The notes beneath the pieces are model-generated. The model made no database searches. It saw only the letters and a program-made list of their open reading frames with translations, and was not told the origin of the DNA. Below are positions 7,413-15,744 of a stretch of DNA of 64,000 bases, piece by piece. This stretch comes from Desulfobotulus mexicanus (GTDB lineage Bacteria; Desulfobacterota; Desulfobacteria; Desulfobacterales; ASO4-4): positions 1-64,000 of the forward strand of contig NZ_VDMB01000014.1 of NCBI RefSeq assembly GCF_006175995.1, in the 5' to 3' direction. Every line of letters begins with the position of its first letter. The first letter of the stretch is position 1. The translations under genes and the position numbers were made by a program.

Positions 7413-7651
7413 GTTCTTTTAGCCCGGATCTTTTCTTTTAATATGGTTTTCCGATCAACGGATAAATTTTTCAGGCCGCTTGCGTATCTGCCAAAATAAT
7501 CCTTGCCCAGCTCCCAGGCATTGGGGCTTTCAAGCTTTCCGAGATATTCAATGATGCTTTTACGAATCAGATCGGATTTTGTCAGGCCAAGATTTTTGGC
7601 AGCGGTACAGATCTCTTTTTCTAAATCCGGGTCCAGTCTTAATGTGATCAT
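7409..7651 (-). CDS. vapB: Ribbon-helix-helix antitoxin (VapB-like)
   Basis: An 80-residue protein beginning MITLRLDPDLEKEI, the beta strand of a ribbon-helix-helix DNA-binding fold, followed by GLTKSDLIRKSIIEYL. The C-terminal half (NAWELGKDYFGRYASG) probably wraps the toxin. The ATG at 7651 has a textbook GGAGGTGA five bases upstream, so a longer in-frame start is rejected. It is co-translated with the PIN toxin and presumably represses the pair. Confidence 0.82.
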   Translation of the reverse strand: MITLRLDPDLEKEICTAAKNLGLTKSDLIRKSIIEYLGKLESPNAWELGKDYFGRYASGLKNLSVDRKTILKEKIRAKRT

Positions 7652-7742
7652 AGTGTCACCTCCGTATGACAAGTCGTAATACGGGTGGGCTGGTGTGTCA
7701 AGCTTCTCCGGGGTATGACACTCAGCACAGGGGCGCGGCTTT

Positions 7743-10700
7743 TTACGCCCCCTGAGTTTGTGCCAGCTCATTGGCCAGCATCTCCGCCTGTCTCAGCACC
7801 GTTTCCGTGGCAAGCTTCTGCATGTCGGGCGGATACCCGAACTGGCGTAAGGTTCTTTTTACAATGACTTTAAGTTTTGCCTTTACGCTCTCTTTAATGG
7901 TCCAGTCTATGGAGGCATTGGCCTTTACCTTTTCAAAGAGGACAACGGCAAGCTCCCTCAACTGATCCTTCTGCATCAGCTCTTTTGCACTGTCGTTGTT
8001 GGCAACGGCGGTATAAAAGGCGTACTCATAATCGCTCATGCCCATATTTTCGGCCTCCTGATCGGACTTGACGATTTCCTTGCCGACCCGGATCAGCTCG
8101 TCCATCACCTCTGCTGCCGTGAGTACCTTGGCCTGATAACGCCGGATGGCGTTCTCCAGCATTTCCATGAGCGTCCGGCTTTGTACCAGATTCTTTTTGG
8201 CCCGTGCCTTTATCTCATCATTGAGCAGTTTTTTCAGCACTTCCAGCGCAATATTTTTGTGTTCCCTGTTTTTAAGCTCCTGTAGAAATTCTTCGGAAAG
8301 AATGGAAATATCGGGTTTTTTGATTCCGGCGGCATCAAATACGTCAATGACCTGTTCCGAGACAAGAGCCTTATCGATCACCTGCCGGATGGTGGATTCC
8401 ATCTCCTCGTTGCTCCGTCCTGAACCCCTGCTGTCGAACTTGGCAAGCCGCGCCTTCACCGCCTGAAAAAAGGAAATTTCATCGCTCACATCCATGGCCT
8501 GCTCGTGCGGAATGGCGATGGCAAAGGCCTGAGACAGGGCTGTGACCTGATCGATGTAGCGTTTTTTGCCATCCTCCAGCCCCAGAATATGTTCTTCGGC
8601 GGCCAGAATCATGGAGAGCTTGCCGGAAGTATCAGCCCCGAAATACTCTTCATAGGCAAAGCCGTGATACATGGCGGCCACCACTTCCATCTTTTCCAAC
8701 ATCACTTGTACGGCCTGCTCCTGGGCCAGCATGGGATCACCCTTGCCACCGGCATCGGCATAAAAGGACAGGGCCTGTTTAAGATCCGAGGCAATGCCCA
8801 GATAATCCACCACCAGCCCCGCAGGCTTGTCGCCGTACACCCGGTTGACCCGTGCTATGGCCTGCATCAGGTTGTGGCCCTTCATGGGCTTGTCGATGTA
8901 GAGGGTGTGCATGCAGGGCGCATCAAAACCGGTGAGCCACATATCCCGCACAATGACCAGCTTCAGGGTGTCATGGGGGTCTTTCATGCGCTCGGCAAGG
9001 ATTCGGCGCTGCTCTTTGGTGGTGTGATGGCCGGAGAGCTTCGGCCCGTCCGAAGAAGAAGCCGTCATCACAACCTTGATCGACCCCCCGGTAAGATCGG
9101 AGGAATGCCACTCTGGCCTCAGCTTGACAATCTCTTCATAGAGATCCGCCGCAATACGCCGGGACATGGCCACAATCATGGCCTTGCCCAGAAACACTTC
9201 CTGACGTTTTTCAAAATGCGCCACAATGTCCTGAGCCACATTCCGGATGCGCTGCTCTGAGCCGATCAGGGCTTCCATCTTCGTCCATTTGGCCTTGGCT
9301 TTCTGGGTTTCCGTCAGCTCGTCCTGCTCCAGTTCATCATCCAGCTCAGCAATGAGTTCCCTGCCTTCCTCGCTTAAGGATACCCGCGCCAGACGGCTTT
9401 CGTAATAAATCTTTATGGTGGCTCCGTCTTCCACCGCCTGAGCAATGTCATAGACATCCACATAATTGCCGAACACCGCAGGGGTGTTGACATCGGTCTT
9501 TTCGATGGGGGTTCCGGTAAATCCAAGGTAGGTGGCATTGGGCAGGGCATCCCTCAGATACTTGGCAAAGCCGTACACAATCTTTTTGCCGATGATGTTA
9601 CCCTCCGCATCCTTCTCATCCACGGTTTTGGCCTTGAAACCGTACTGGGTGCGGTGGGCCTCGTCTGCCACCACCACCACATTGCAACGACTGCTCAACT
9701 CCTCGTAGATATTGCCTTCTTCCGGCTGGAATTTTTGAATGGTGGTGAAGATCACCCCGCCGGATGCCACCTTCAGGAGCCGTTTCAGCTCTTTGCGATC
9801 ATCCACCTGCACCGGCTCCTGCCGCAGCACCTGAGTGCATGAGGCAAAGGTTTGGAAAAGCTGATCATCCAGATCGTTGCGGTCTGTGATGATGAGGATG
9901 GTGGGGTTATCCAGCGCCAGCACGATCTTGCCGGTGTAGAACACCATGGAGAGGGACTTGCCACTGCCCTGGGTATGCCAGACCACCCCGGCCTTGCGAT
10001 CCCCGGGCGGCTGGTTGCCGACACTGGCCAGCCCGAAATTCTCCGGTGCTTCCGCCACTGCCTCTGGGATTTCACTGGAAGCCCGCAGGGTGGAAGCCAC
10101 CGCCGCATTCACGGCATAATACTGATGATAGGCCGCCAGCTTTTTCACCGTAGAAATACTGATAATACCCGTTTCCGGGTCTTCCTTTCCGGATTTTTCA
10201 AACACGATGAAATGGCGGAGCAGATCCAGCAGGGTTTCTTGGTTCAGCATCCCTTTGATCAGGGTTTCCAGCTGGCTGATCAGGGCCGGTGCCTCCGTCC
10301 TGCCGTCTGCTGTTTTCCAGGCCATGAACCGGGAAAAATCCGCCGACAGGGAACCCACCCTTGCCTCCAGCCCGTCGGAGATCACCAGCATCCCGTTGTA
10401 GGTGAAGAGGGCGGGAATGGTCTCCCTGTAGGTCTGAAACTGCCTGTAGGCGGACTGGAGGGTGGCCTTTTCATCGGCGGCGTTTTTGAGTTCAATGACC
10501 ACCAGCGGCAGGCCGTTGACAAAGAGAATCACATCCGGCCGCCTGCTCTGGTGCCCCTGATTGCTGTGGTGGCCAACCACGGTGAACTGATTGAGAACGA
10601 GAAACTCGTTGTTCCGGGGGCTGGTAAAATCCACCAGCCACACCAGATCCCCACGCTCGTTTCCCCTGTCCTGATAGCTGACCTTGATGCCCTCGGTCAG

Positions 10701-10979
10701 CATACGGTGAAAGGCTTCGTTGTTGGCAATGGGTTCCGCTGCGTTGAGGCGCTGAATCCCTTTGATGGCTTCTTCCCGCACATCCGAAGGGAGGGCAGGG
10801 TTGATGCGGGCCACGGCCCTGCGAAGCCGTTCCAGCAGCAGCACATCCTCAAAACTCTCCCGCTCCGGGGTTTCGCTGTCAGGTGCTATGTCCGGGCCAT
10901 GGAGGCAGTGATACCCGAGTTTTTCAAAAAGCCCCATGGCGAAGGTTTCGATTTCGGATTCGCTGATTTTAGAAGTCAT
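7743..10979 (-). CDS. hsdR: Type I restriction enzyme, R (translocase/nuclease) subunit
   Basis: Motor and nuclease subunit of a type I restriction-modification complex, 1078 residues, normal length. The N-terminal PD-(D/E)xK nuclease shows Asp149 (RRPDVILF) and Glu163-x-Lys165 (VVIELKN). Superfamily 2 helicase motifs follow: TQGSGKS (336-342), DEAH (439-442), GFTGTP, and the motif VI region QAIARVNRVYGDKPAG. The C-terminus carries helical HsdM-binding segments. It is the last gene of hsdM-HEPN remnant-hsdS-rhuM-hsdR and touches rhuM by one base. No frameshift is seen. Confidence 0.95.
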   Translation of the reverse strand: MTSKISESEIETFAMGLFEKLGYHCLHGPDIAPDSETPERESFEDVLLLERLRRAVARINPALPSDVREEAIKGIQRLNAAEPIANNEAFHRMLTEGIKVSYQDRGNERGDLVWLVDFTSPRNNEFLVLNQFTVVGHHSNQGHQSRRPDVILFVNGLPLVVIELKNAADEKATLQSAYRQFQTYRETIPALFTYNGMLVISDGLEARVGSLSADFSRFMAWKTADGRTEAPALISQLETLIKGMLNQETLLDLLRHFIVFEKSGKEDPETGIISISTVKKLAAYHQYYAVNAAVASTLRASSEIPEAVAEAPENFGLASVGNQPPGDRKAGVVWHTQGSGKSLSMVFYTGKIVLALDNPTILIITDRNDLDDQLFQTFASCTQVLRQEPVQVDDRKELKRLLKVASGGVIFTTIQKFQPEEGNIYEELSSRCNVVVVADEAHRTQYGFKAKTVDEKDAEGNIIGKKIVYGFAKYLRDALPNATYLGFTGTPIEKTDVNTPAVFGNYVDVYDIAQAVEDGATIKIYYESRLARVSLSEEGRELIAELDDELEQDELTETQKAKAKWTKMEALIGSEQRIRNVAQDIVAHFEKRQEVFLGKAMIVAMSRRIAADLYEEIVKLRPEWHSSDLTGGSIKVVMTASSSDGPKLSGHHTTKEQRRILAERMKDPHDTLKLVIVRDMWLTGFDAPCMHTLYIDKPMKGHNLMQAIARVNRVYGDKPAGLVVDYLGIASDLKQALSFYADAGGKGDPMLAQEQAVQVMLEKMEVVAAMYHGFAYEEYFGADTSGKLSMILAAEEHILGLEDGKKRYIDQVTALSQAFAIAIPHEQAMDVSDEISFFQAVKARLAKFDSRGSGRSNEEMESTIRQVIDKALVSEQVIDVFDAAGIKKPDISILSEEFLQELKNREHKNIALEVLKKLLNDEIKARAKKNLVQSRTLMEMLENAIRRYQAKVLTAAEVMDELIRVGKEIVKSDQEAENMGMSDYEYAFYTAVANNDSAKELMQKDQLRELAVVLFEKVKANASIDWTIKESVKAKLKVIVKRTLRQFGYPPDMQKLATETVLRQAEMLANELAQTQGA

Positions 10980-12022
10980 TATTTTTTTCCGTCTTTATCT
11001 TTAGCGATCAGCTTTTTCACTTCCATGTCAAAGTCAGAGATGTACTCTCTGTCCTGTATGACCCGGAATTTATCGTATTCTGCCTCGGCTTTGATTTTGG
11101 CCTCTAAGGCGGAAACTTTTCCTTTATCCGTGAGAATCGGATAATCCGATAAGGTCAGGAACCTGTCCAAAAACTGAACCCAGTCTTTCATATTGGTTAC
11201 AATACCACGGCGCGCCCTATTTTCGGCCAGATCGAGGTAGGCGGACACGATCCTTTGCAGTTCTTTAAGATGTTCTTCATTGAGGTAGTTTTTGGCAATG
11301 ATCACATCGGATTTCAGGATTTTCCCGGCAGGGGCATTCTTCCAGCTTTTTAAACCCATAAAGATTTTCTGGGCATCGGCTTCGGTATAGATGATCTCTG
11401 CGGCGGTTTTACCCTGTATAGCCCAGTGCATTTTGTTTTGTACCATAGAGAAGAACGTTCTGGTGGTTTCATCGTTTCTGTCGTAATCAGCGGACAAGGC
11501 ATAAATATCCGTGATTTTCTGATAGAGCCGCCGCTCACTCAGGCGGATTTCATGAATGCGCTCCAGCAGCTCATCAAAGTAATCCTGCCCAAAATGCCTG
11601 ATCTGCTTTAGGCGTTCGTCATCCATGGCAAAACCCTTGATGATGTATTCATGCAGGATTTCTGTTGCCCATTTCCTGAATTCTGTGGCCCGATGGGAAT
11701 TGACCCTATAGCCAACGGCAGTTATGGCTCGAAGGTTGTAGTACAGCACATCTTTTTGCTGGGTTTTGCCTTCGATGGCACCGTGTTGGGTGGTGTGTCG
11801 GAATTTCCGACATACCAGTTGTTCCTGGAGTTCGCCATCCGCAAAAATATTTTTCAGGTGTTCGGTAATGGTTGAACGACCTTTTCCGAATAATTCGGCA
11901 ATCAGTTTTTGGGTAAGCCAGAGTGTATCGTCTTGGAAATAAACATCGATATTGACTTTGCCATCTGCCGTTTTAAAGATGACAAAGCTCTGAACTTTTT
12001 CGGGGAGAATGTTGTTACTCAT
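10979..12022 (-). CDS. rhuM: RhuM-family protein inside the hsd operon
   Basis: A 347-residue member of the virulence RhuM family. The N-terminal half includes a KilA/Bro-like DNA-binding region (LTQKLIAELFGKGRSTITEHLKN spans about 36-58) and the conserved YYNLRAITAVGYRVNS stretch. The C-terminal half has a Fic/Doc-like look (TAAEIIYTEADAQKIFMGL) without a clear catalytic HxFx(D/E)GN motif. RhuM proteins are recurrently found between hsdS and hsdR, but their role is not known to me. The stop-start contacts with both neighbours (one and four bases) show that it is a fixed operon member here. Confidence 0.85.
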   Translation of the reverse strand: MSNNILPEKVQSFVIFKTADGKVNIDVYFQDDTLWLTQKLIAELFGKGRSTITEHLKNIFADGELQEQLVCRKFRHTTQHGAIEGKTQQKDVLYYNLRAITAVGYRVNSHRATEFRKWATEILHEYIIKGFAMDDERLKQIRHFGQDYFDELLERIHEIRLSERRLYQKITDIYALSADYDRNDETTRTFFSMVQNKMHWAIQGKTAAEIIYTEADAQKIFMGLKSWKNAPAGKILKSDVIIAKNYLNEEHLKELQRIVSAYLDLAENRARRGIVTNMKDWVQFLDRFLTLSDYPILTDKGKVSALEAKIKAEAEYDKFRVIQDREYISDFDMEVKKLIAKDKDGKK

Positions 12023-13494
12023 ATTTCCACCCGCACTTCGCCACTCATGAGCTTGGGTAGGAGGGTGTCGCGGAGTTTTTCAAGTGTTTGGATTTGTACA
12101 CAATTTGTTTTTATCTTTGTGAAAGAGGGAGAAATTAACTTATTGAATTCAAAATTTGACTTATTGTCTGGTATGTTTACAGCTAATTCTCGGAATGCTG
12201 ACTTGCTTATTTCTTGAAAAGTGGAACCATTTGCATGGGATTTTACAAAATCCATATTCGTTTTTAACCATAGATAAACATACTCACGTGAAAAACCTTT
12301 ATCACATATAATTCCAGCATAACCTTGATTGATAGCTACGGGTATTTCTGCAAAAGCCAATGCCCCAACTGGTGCACGAGAAGACATTAGTAAACTACCA
12401 GAAGGAAGCAAGCCTGATCCTATTTGTTCAAGCCCTTCCTTTGTTATTTTTCTTTCGGTATCAAAAAGGAATAAGCCTTTTAAAGTCGTTATATCTCGGG
12501 GTGATGTCCAGTGATATTCCCCGTTCCAATATTCAGGTTTGCTTGTTTTTGGTGTTGTTCCGCTTACAACAGTAACAATATCTCCCATCTTTCCCTCCTC
12601 CCAATCCTCCTGCGCCTCTTCCACAAACCACTGCCGGAAGAGGGTTTCCGCCATGGCTTCGAGGGTTTTGTTCTGGCGGTGGAGCAGGTCGATTTTGTCG
12701 TCGAGGCAGGTCAGCACCGAGGCGATGGCTTTTTGTTCATCAATTGATGGATACGGTATTATTATTTTTCTAATATTGGCCATGCTTATTGTTGGTTGTG
12801 TTGAACCTCCTACAAGACCTTCTATTTGATTTCGAGCATCAGTACCTATTAAAAAATAAAAAATAAAAAAAGGATCAATTTTATTAGGAAGAAGCAGGGT
12901 AGTGTTTTGGCCAATACAAAATCTCTCTTCTTTTTTTACAATAGCTGAAAGACCAAAAGAACCCACCCTTGTAAATATAATATCGCCAATCTTTGGTTTA
13001 TAATCCTTGCTAAAAGCTTTAAAGACTTCTTCATCAACCAACAAACATTCACTTGTATCTAAGAATCCATTTTTTACATCTGTTACTCTGACCATAGGAT
13101 AGCCTGACCCAGAATATTTGGGTGTTTTGTGCAAACAATCCAAAAGAGTACAGACATCTCCTAATTCCATTTCCTTCCAATCGCTCTCCCCCCTCCTAAA
13201 AATCACAACCCCCTTCGTATCAATGTGCTTTCTGAGGGCCTCATTGGTAATGGTCGGATAGGCAATAAAATCAAAGATGAAAGGCAGGTAGCTGTCTTCT
13301 TCGATATTGAATTTCATTTTTGCGGCAAGGGCAAAGGTTACCCCTTCCCCCTGAAGGGCAATGTCCACATCCGAGGCTTCCCGGAAGGTTCCCAGAGCGC
13401 GGGAGCCGAAGAGCAGTGCGGTTTCCACTTCCGGGTATCCGGCGATGAAATCAATGATTTCCTCAAGCTGTTTTTCACTGAGTCCGTATTTCAT
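12019..13494 (-). CDS. hsdS: Type I specificity subunit HsdS with an N-terminal MNT nucleotidyltransferase domain
   Basis: A 491-residue fusion. Residues 1-101 are a complete minimal nucleotidyltransferase: GSRALG (30-35), the Asp42-x-Asp44 pair in ASDVDIAL, and a third acidic residue at Asp75 (FIFDF). From about residue 105 (DWKEMELGDVC) a full HsdS follows: target-recognition domain 1, the helical spacer near 250-295 (LHRQNKTLEAMAETLFRQWF), target-recognition domain 2, and a second helical repeat (LEKLRDTLLPKLMSGEV). The spacer resembles type IC HsdS proteins. MNT domains are normally separate antitoxins of HEPN toxins. Here a broken HEPN reading frame overlaps the start by four bases, which suggests that a HEPN-MNT pair entered the hsdM-hsdS junction and the MNT stop was lost. 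HsdS function looks intact; whether the MNT part is active is unknown. Confidence 0.9.
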   Translation of the reverse strand: MKYGLSEKQLEEIIDFIAGYPEVETALLFGSRALGTFREASDVDIALQGEGVTFALAAKMKFNIEEDSYLPFIFDFIAYPTITNEALRKHIDTKGVVIFRRGESDWKEMELGDVCTLLDCLHKTPKYSGSGYPMVRVTDVKNGFLDTSECLLVDEEVFKAFSKDYKPKIGDIIFTRVGSFGLSAIVKKEERFCIGQNTTLLLPNKIDPFFIFYFLIGTDARNQIEGLVGGSTQPTISMANIRKIIIPYPSIDEQKAIASVLTCLDDKIDLLHRQNKTLEAMAETLFRQWFVEEAQEDWEEGKMGDIVTVVSGTTPKTSKPEYWNGEYHWTSPRDITTLKGLFLFDTERKITKEGLEQIGSGLLPSGSLLMSSRAPVGALAFAEIPVAINQGYAGIICDKGFSREYVYLWLKTNMDFVKSHANGSTFQEISKSAFRELAVNIPDNKSNFEFNKLISPSFTKIKTNCVQIQTLEKLRDTLLPKLMSGEVRVEI

Positions 13495-13640
13495 ACTCTG
13501 TCCCTCAGATCTTCCCGGAGTCTGCGGGCCAGAGGAAAAAATTCTTCGGCAATGAAGGGCACGGTCTCCTGCAGGATTGTCTGGTGACAGGCATTTTCAA
13601 AATTCTGGAACCGCTGCTTCCACCTGATCTCGTTGTTCAT
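13491..13640 (-). pseudogene. Internally deleted HEPN (HI0074-type) toxin remnant
   Basis: A 49-codon frame whose first residues, IRWKQRFQNFENA, match the start of HEPN proteins that pair with MNT antitoxins, normally about 130 residues. After residue 17 it jumps to a C-terminal-like helix (FIAEEFFPLARRL), so roughly 80 residues with the RNase motif are missing. It still overlaps the hsdM stop (ATGA) and the MNT-HsdS start (ATGA), so it may now serve only to couple translation. Too short to work as a toxin. Confidence 0.72.
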
Positions 13641-15178
13641 ACCTTCACCCTCTTTAAATTCTCCGCAATCAGGGCATTCAGCCTTGCCTCTTCCTGCAAC
13701 TGGGCCTCAAATTCTTCCTTGAGCCGGGTGAAGCGTTCCTTGAAATCGAAATCGTCCTCCTCATCGGCAAGGCCCACATAGCGGCCCGGTGTGAGCACAT
13801 AATCCAGCTCCCGTACCCTTTCGATGGAGGCTGAGTTGCAAAAACCCTTCACATCTTCATAGTCACCGTCCAGCTTGCGCCAGTTGTGATAGGTGCGGGT
13901 GATGGTGGAGATGTCTTCCGCTGAAAACTCCTTGGTGCGGCGGTTAATGAGGTGGCCGAGGTTGCGGGCATCGATGAAGAGGATTTCTCCGGAGCGGTTG
14001 CGGAATCTGCCGTTACTCTTATTGCGGCTGAGAAACCAGAGGCTGGCAGGGATCTGGGTGTTCAGAAAGAGCTTGGCGGGCAGGTTGACAATGCAGTCCA
14101 CCAGACCGGCTTCGATCAGGGCTTTTCGGATGTCGCCCTCGCCGGAGCTTTTGGAGGTGAGGGAACCCTTGGCCAGTACGAAACCGGCCTGACCATTCGG
14201 GTTGAGGTGATAGAGAAAGTGCTGAATCCAGGCGTAGTTAGCATTGCCCGTGGGCGGCACCCCGTATTGCCAGCGGCCATCTGTGCGCAGCAGATCTCCG
14301 CTCCAGTCGCTGTCGTTGAAGGGCGGGTTGGCGATGACATAATCGGCCTTCAGGTCTTTGTGGGCATCATTGAGAAAGGAGCCTTCGTTGTTCCATTTCA
14401 CCTGAGAGCTGTCCAGATGACGGATGGCAAGGTTCATTTTGGCCAGCCGCCATGTGGTCTGGTTGCTCTCCTGCCCGTAGATGGAGATGTCACTGACCTT
14501 GCCCTGATGTCCGGTAACGAATTTTTCCGACTGCACAAACATGCCGCCGGAGCCGCAGCAGGGGTCCAGCACACGGCCTTTGTAAGGCTCCAGCATTTCC
14601 ACCAGCAGTTCGACCACACTGCGGGGGGTGTAGAACTGGCCGCCCTTTTTGCCTTCGGCCAGCGCAAATTCTCCGAGAAAATATTCGAACACATGGCCGA
14701 GCAGGTCAGCGCTGCGGGCCTTGGCACTGGTAAAGGCAATGTTGCCGATGAGATCAATGAGTCCGCCAAGGCTGGTGGGGTCGAGATTGCCCCGTGCGAA
14801 CACCTTGGGCAGCACGTCCCGAAGCGAGGGGTTTTCCTTTTCTATGGCATCCATGGCGGCATCCACGGTTTTGCCGATGTCCGGCTGCTTTGCCTGAGTC
14901 AGGAGATAGGACCAGCGGGCTGTCTCCGGAACAAAGAAGACATTCTCCGCCTTGTACTCGTCCTTGTCTTCCGGGTCGGCCCCGGCATAGTCGCCTTCAC
15001 CTTTTTGCAGCTTTTCGTACAGCTCATCAAAGGCATCGGAAATATACTTGAGGAAGATCAGCCCCAGAACAATGTGCTTGTATTCTGCCGCATCAATATT
15101 TTTACGCAGCTTATCCGCCGCCTTCCACATCTGTTTTTCTATGGGTTCTTCCTGTTTGGGTGCTGCTTTTTTTGCCAT
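13637..15178 (-). CDS. hsdM: Type I restriction-modification N6-adenine methyltransferase subunit
   Basis: Modification subunit, 513 residues, normal length. The N-terminal HsdM helical domain ([20 protein letters not shown]) is followed by the catalytic domain with the AdoMet motif DPCCGSGG (205-212) and the adenine-methylation motif NPPF (284-287). [15 protein letters not shown] is also typical. First gene of the hsd unit. Its last 30 codons are repeated at 18249-18335 in front of the DUF1016 gene. Upstream lies a 130-base gap and then a cassette-like gene in the same direction. Confidence 0.95.
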   Translation of the reverse strand: MAKKAAPKQEEPIEKQMWKAADKLRKNIDAAEYKHIVLGLIFLKYISDAFDELYEKLQKGEGDYAGADPEDKDEYKAENVFFVPETARWSYLLTQAKQPDIGKTVDAAMDAIEKENPSLRDVLPKVFARGNLDPTSLGGLIDLIGNIAFTSAKARSADLLGHVFEYFLGEFALAEGKKGGQFYTPRSVVELLVEMLEPYKGRVLDPCCGSGGMFVQSEKFVTGHQGKVSDISIYGQESNQTTWRLAKMNLAIRHLDSSQVKWNNEGSFLNDAHKDLKADYVIANPPFNDSDWSGDLLRTDGRWQYGVPPTGNANYAWIQHFLYHLNPNGQAGFVLAKGSLTSKSSGEGDIRKALIEAGLVDCIVNLPAKLFLNTQIPASLWFLSRNKSNGRFRNRSGEILFIDARNLGHLINRRTKEFSAEDISTITRTYHNWRKLDGDYEDVKGFCNSASIERVRELDYVLTPGRYVGLADEEDDFDFKERFTRLKEEFEAQLQEEARLNALIAENLKRVKV

Positions 15179-15308
15179 GGTCTTCCTTATTATGCGTAGA
15201 ACTGGGTGGGGTTTTTTCTTGGATAATACCCGCCTTAGGGGCGAGCAGGTTGTTGCGTGTCCAGCGGCTGAAAATCACGATCTTTCAGGTGCCTGCCATA
15301 CGAATGAC

Positions 15309-15671
15309 TCATGTATTATCGCCTAACAAAAACAACGCCATTTTTTTAAAGGTCCTTTCGTCGGTATTGAAGGACACATCGAAACGAAAACCATTTTTGA
15401 GAACCAGCTTCAGCTGATTTCTGGTAATCTCGATGTGTCTGATTGATTCTCCACCATCGAAATCATTTCCATCACACCATTCGACAAGCTTCTCACTAGA
15501 AAATTCGTAATTTGCCGAAATAGCAACATATTTTATTGCTGGCGGTAAGAGTGTTCCTCGCTTGCTGTAATCAATATCAGGGTCTGGCTCTTCTTGAAAA
15601 GACACTTGTACAATGTCGCCTCCAAGTGCTTCAGAATAAATAACTTCTTTGGCATGGAACATAAGGTTCAT
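15309..15671 (-). CDS. Small cassette-like protein, possibly Imm10-type immunity protein
   Basis: A 120-residue soluble protein without membrane segments. I do not recognise it securely. Its pattern, with an aromatic strand YVAISANYEF, then IRHIEITRNQLKLVL and FDVSFNTDERTFKKM, is reminiscent of Imm10-like proteins, but this is memory of a weak profile. It starts ten bases after the attC-like site and is more AT-rich than the hsd genes on its left, so it has a cassette-like origin. It could neutralise the neighbouring HEPN-like protein or be unrelated. Confidence 0.55.
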   Translation of the reverse strand: MNLMFHAKEVIYSEALGGDIVQVSFQEEPDPDIDYSKRGTLLPPAIKYVAISANYEFSSEKLVEWCDGNDFDGGESIRHIEITRNQLKLVLKNGFRFDVSFNTDERTFKKMALFLLGDNT

Positions 15672-15680
15672 TTCGTCACC

Positions 15681-15738
15681 ATATAACGCTCGCCATAACC
15701 GGCGCTTTTGCTCGTCCTAGTTAATGCTACTGTTAGGC
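15681..15738 (-). other. attC-like recombination site between two cassette-like genes
   Basis: On the minus strand the site begins GCCTAAC and ends GTTATAT, the R'' and R' type core sites of integron cassettes. In between is an imperfect hairpin with CGCC/GGCG around GGTTAT. It fills exactly the gap between the stop at 15745 and the next start at 15671. The inner symmetry is weak, so it is a candidate only. Confidence 0.4.
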
Positions 15739-15744
15739 TATTTA

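Noticed and set aside
9852-11144. A 430-codon open frame opposite hsdR
   Set aside because: It covers the conserved hsdR motifs on the other strand and resembles nothing; a shadow of GC-rich codons.
15179-15308. A second attC site between the small cassette gene and hsdM
   Set aside because: A GC-rich palindrome (CCCCTAAGGCGGG type) is present, but the terminal core sites do not fit, so the evidence is too weak.
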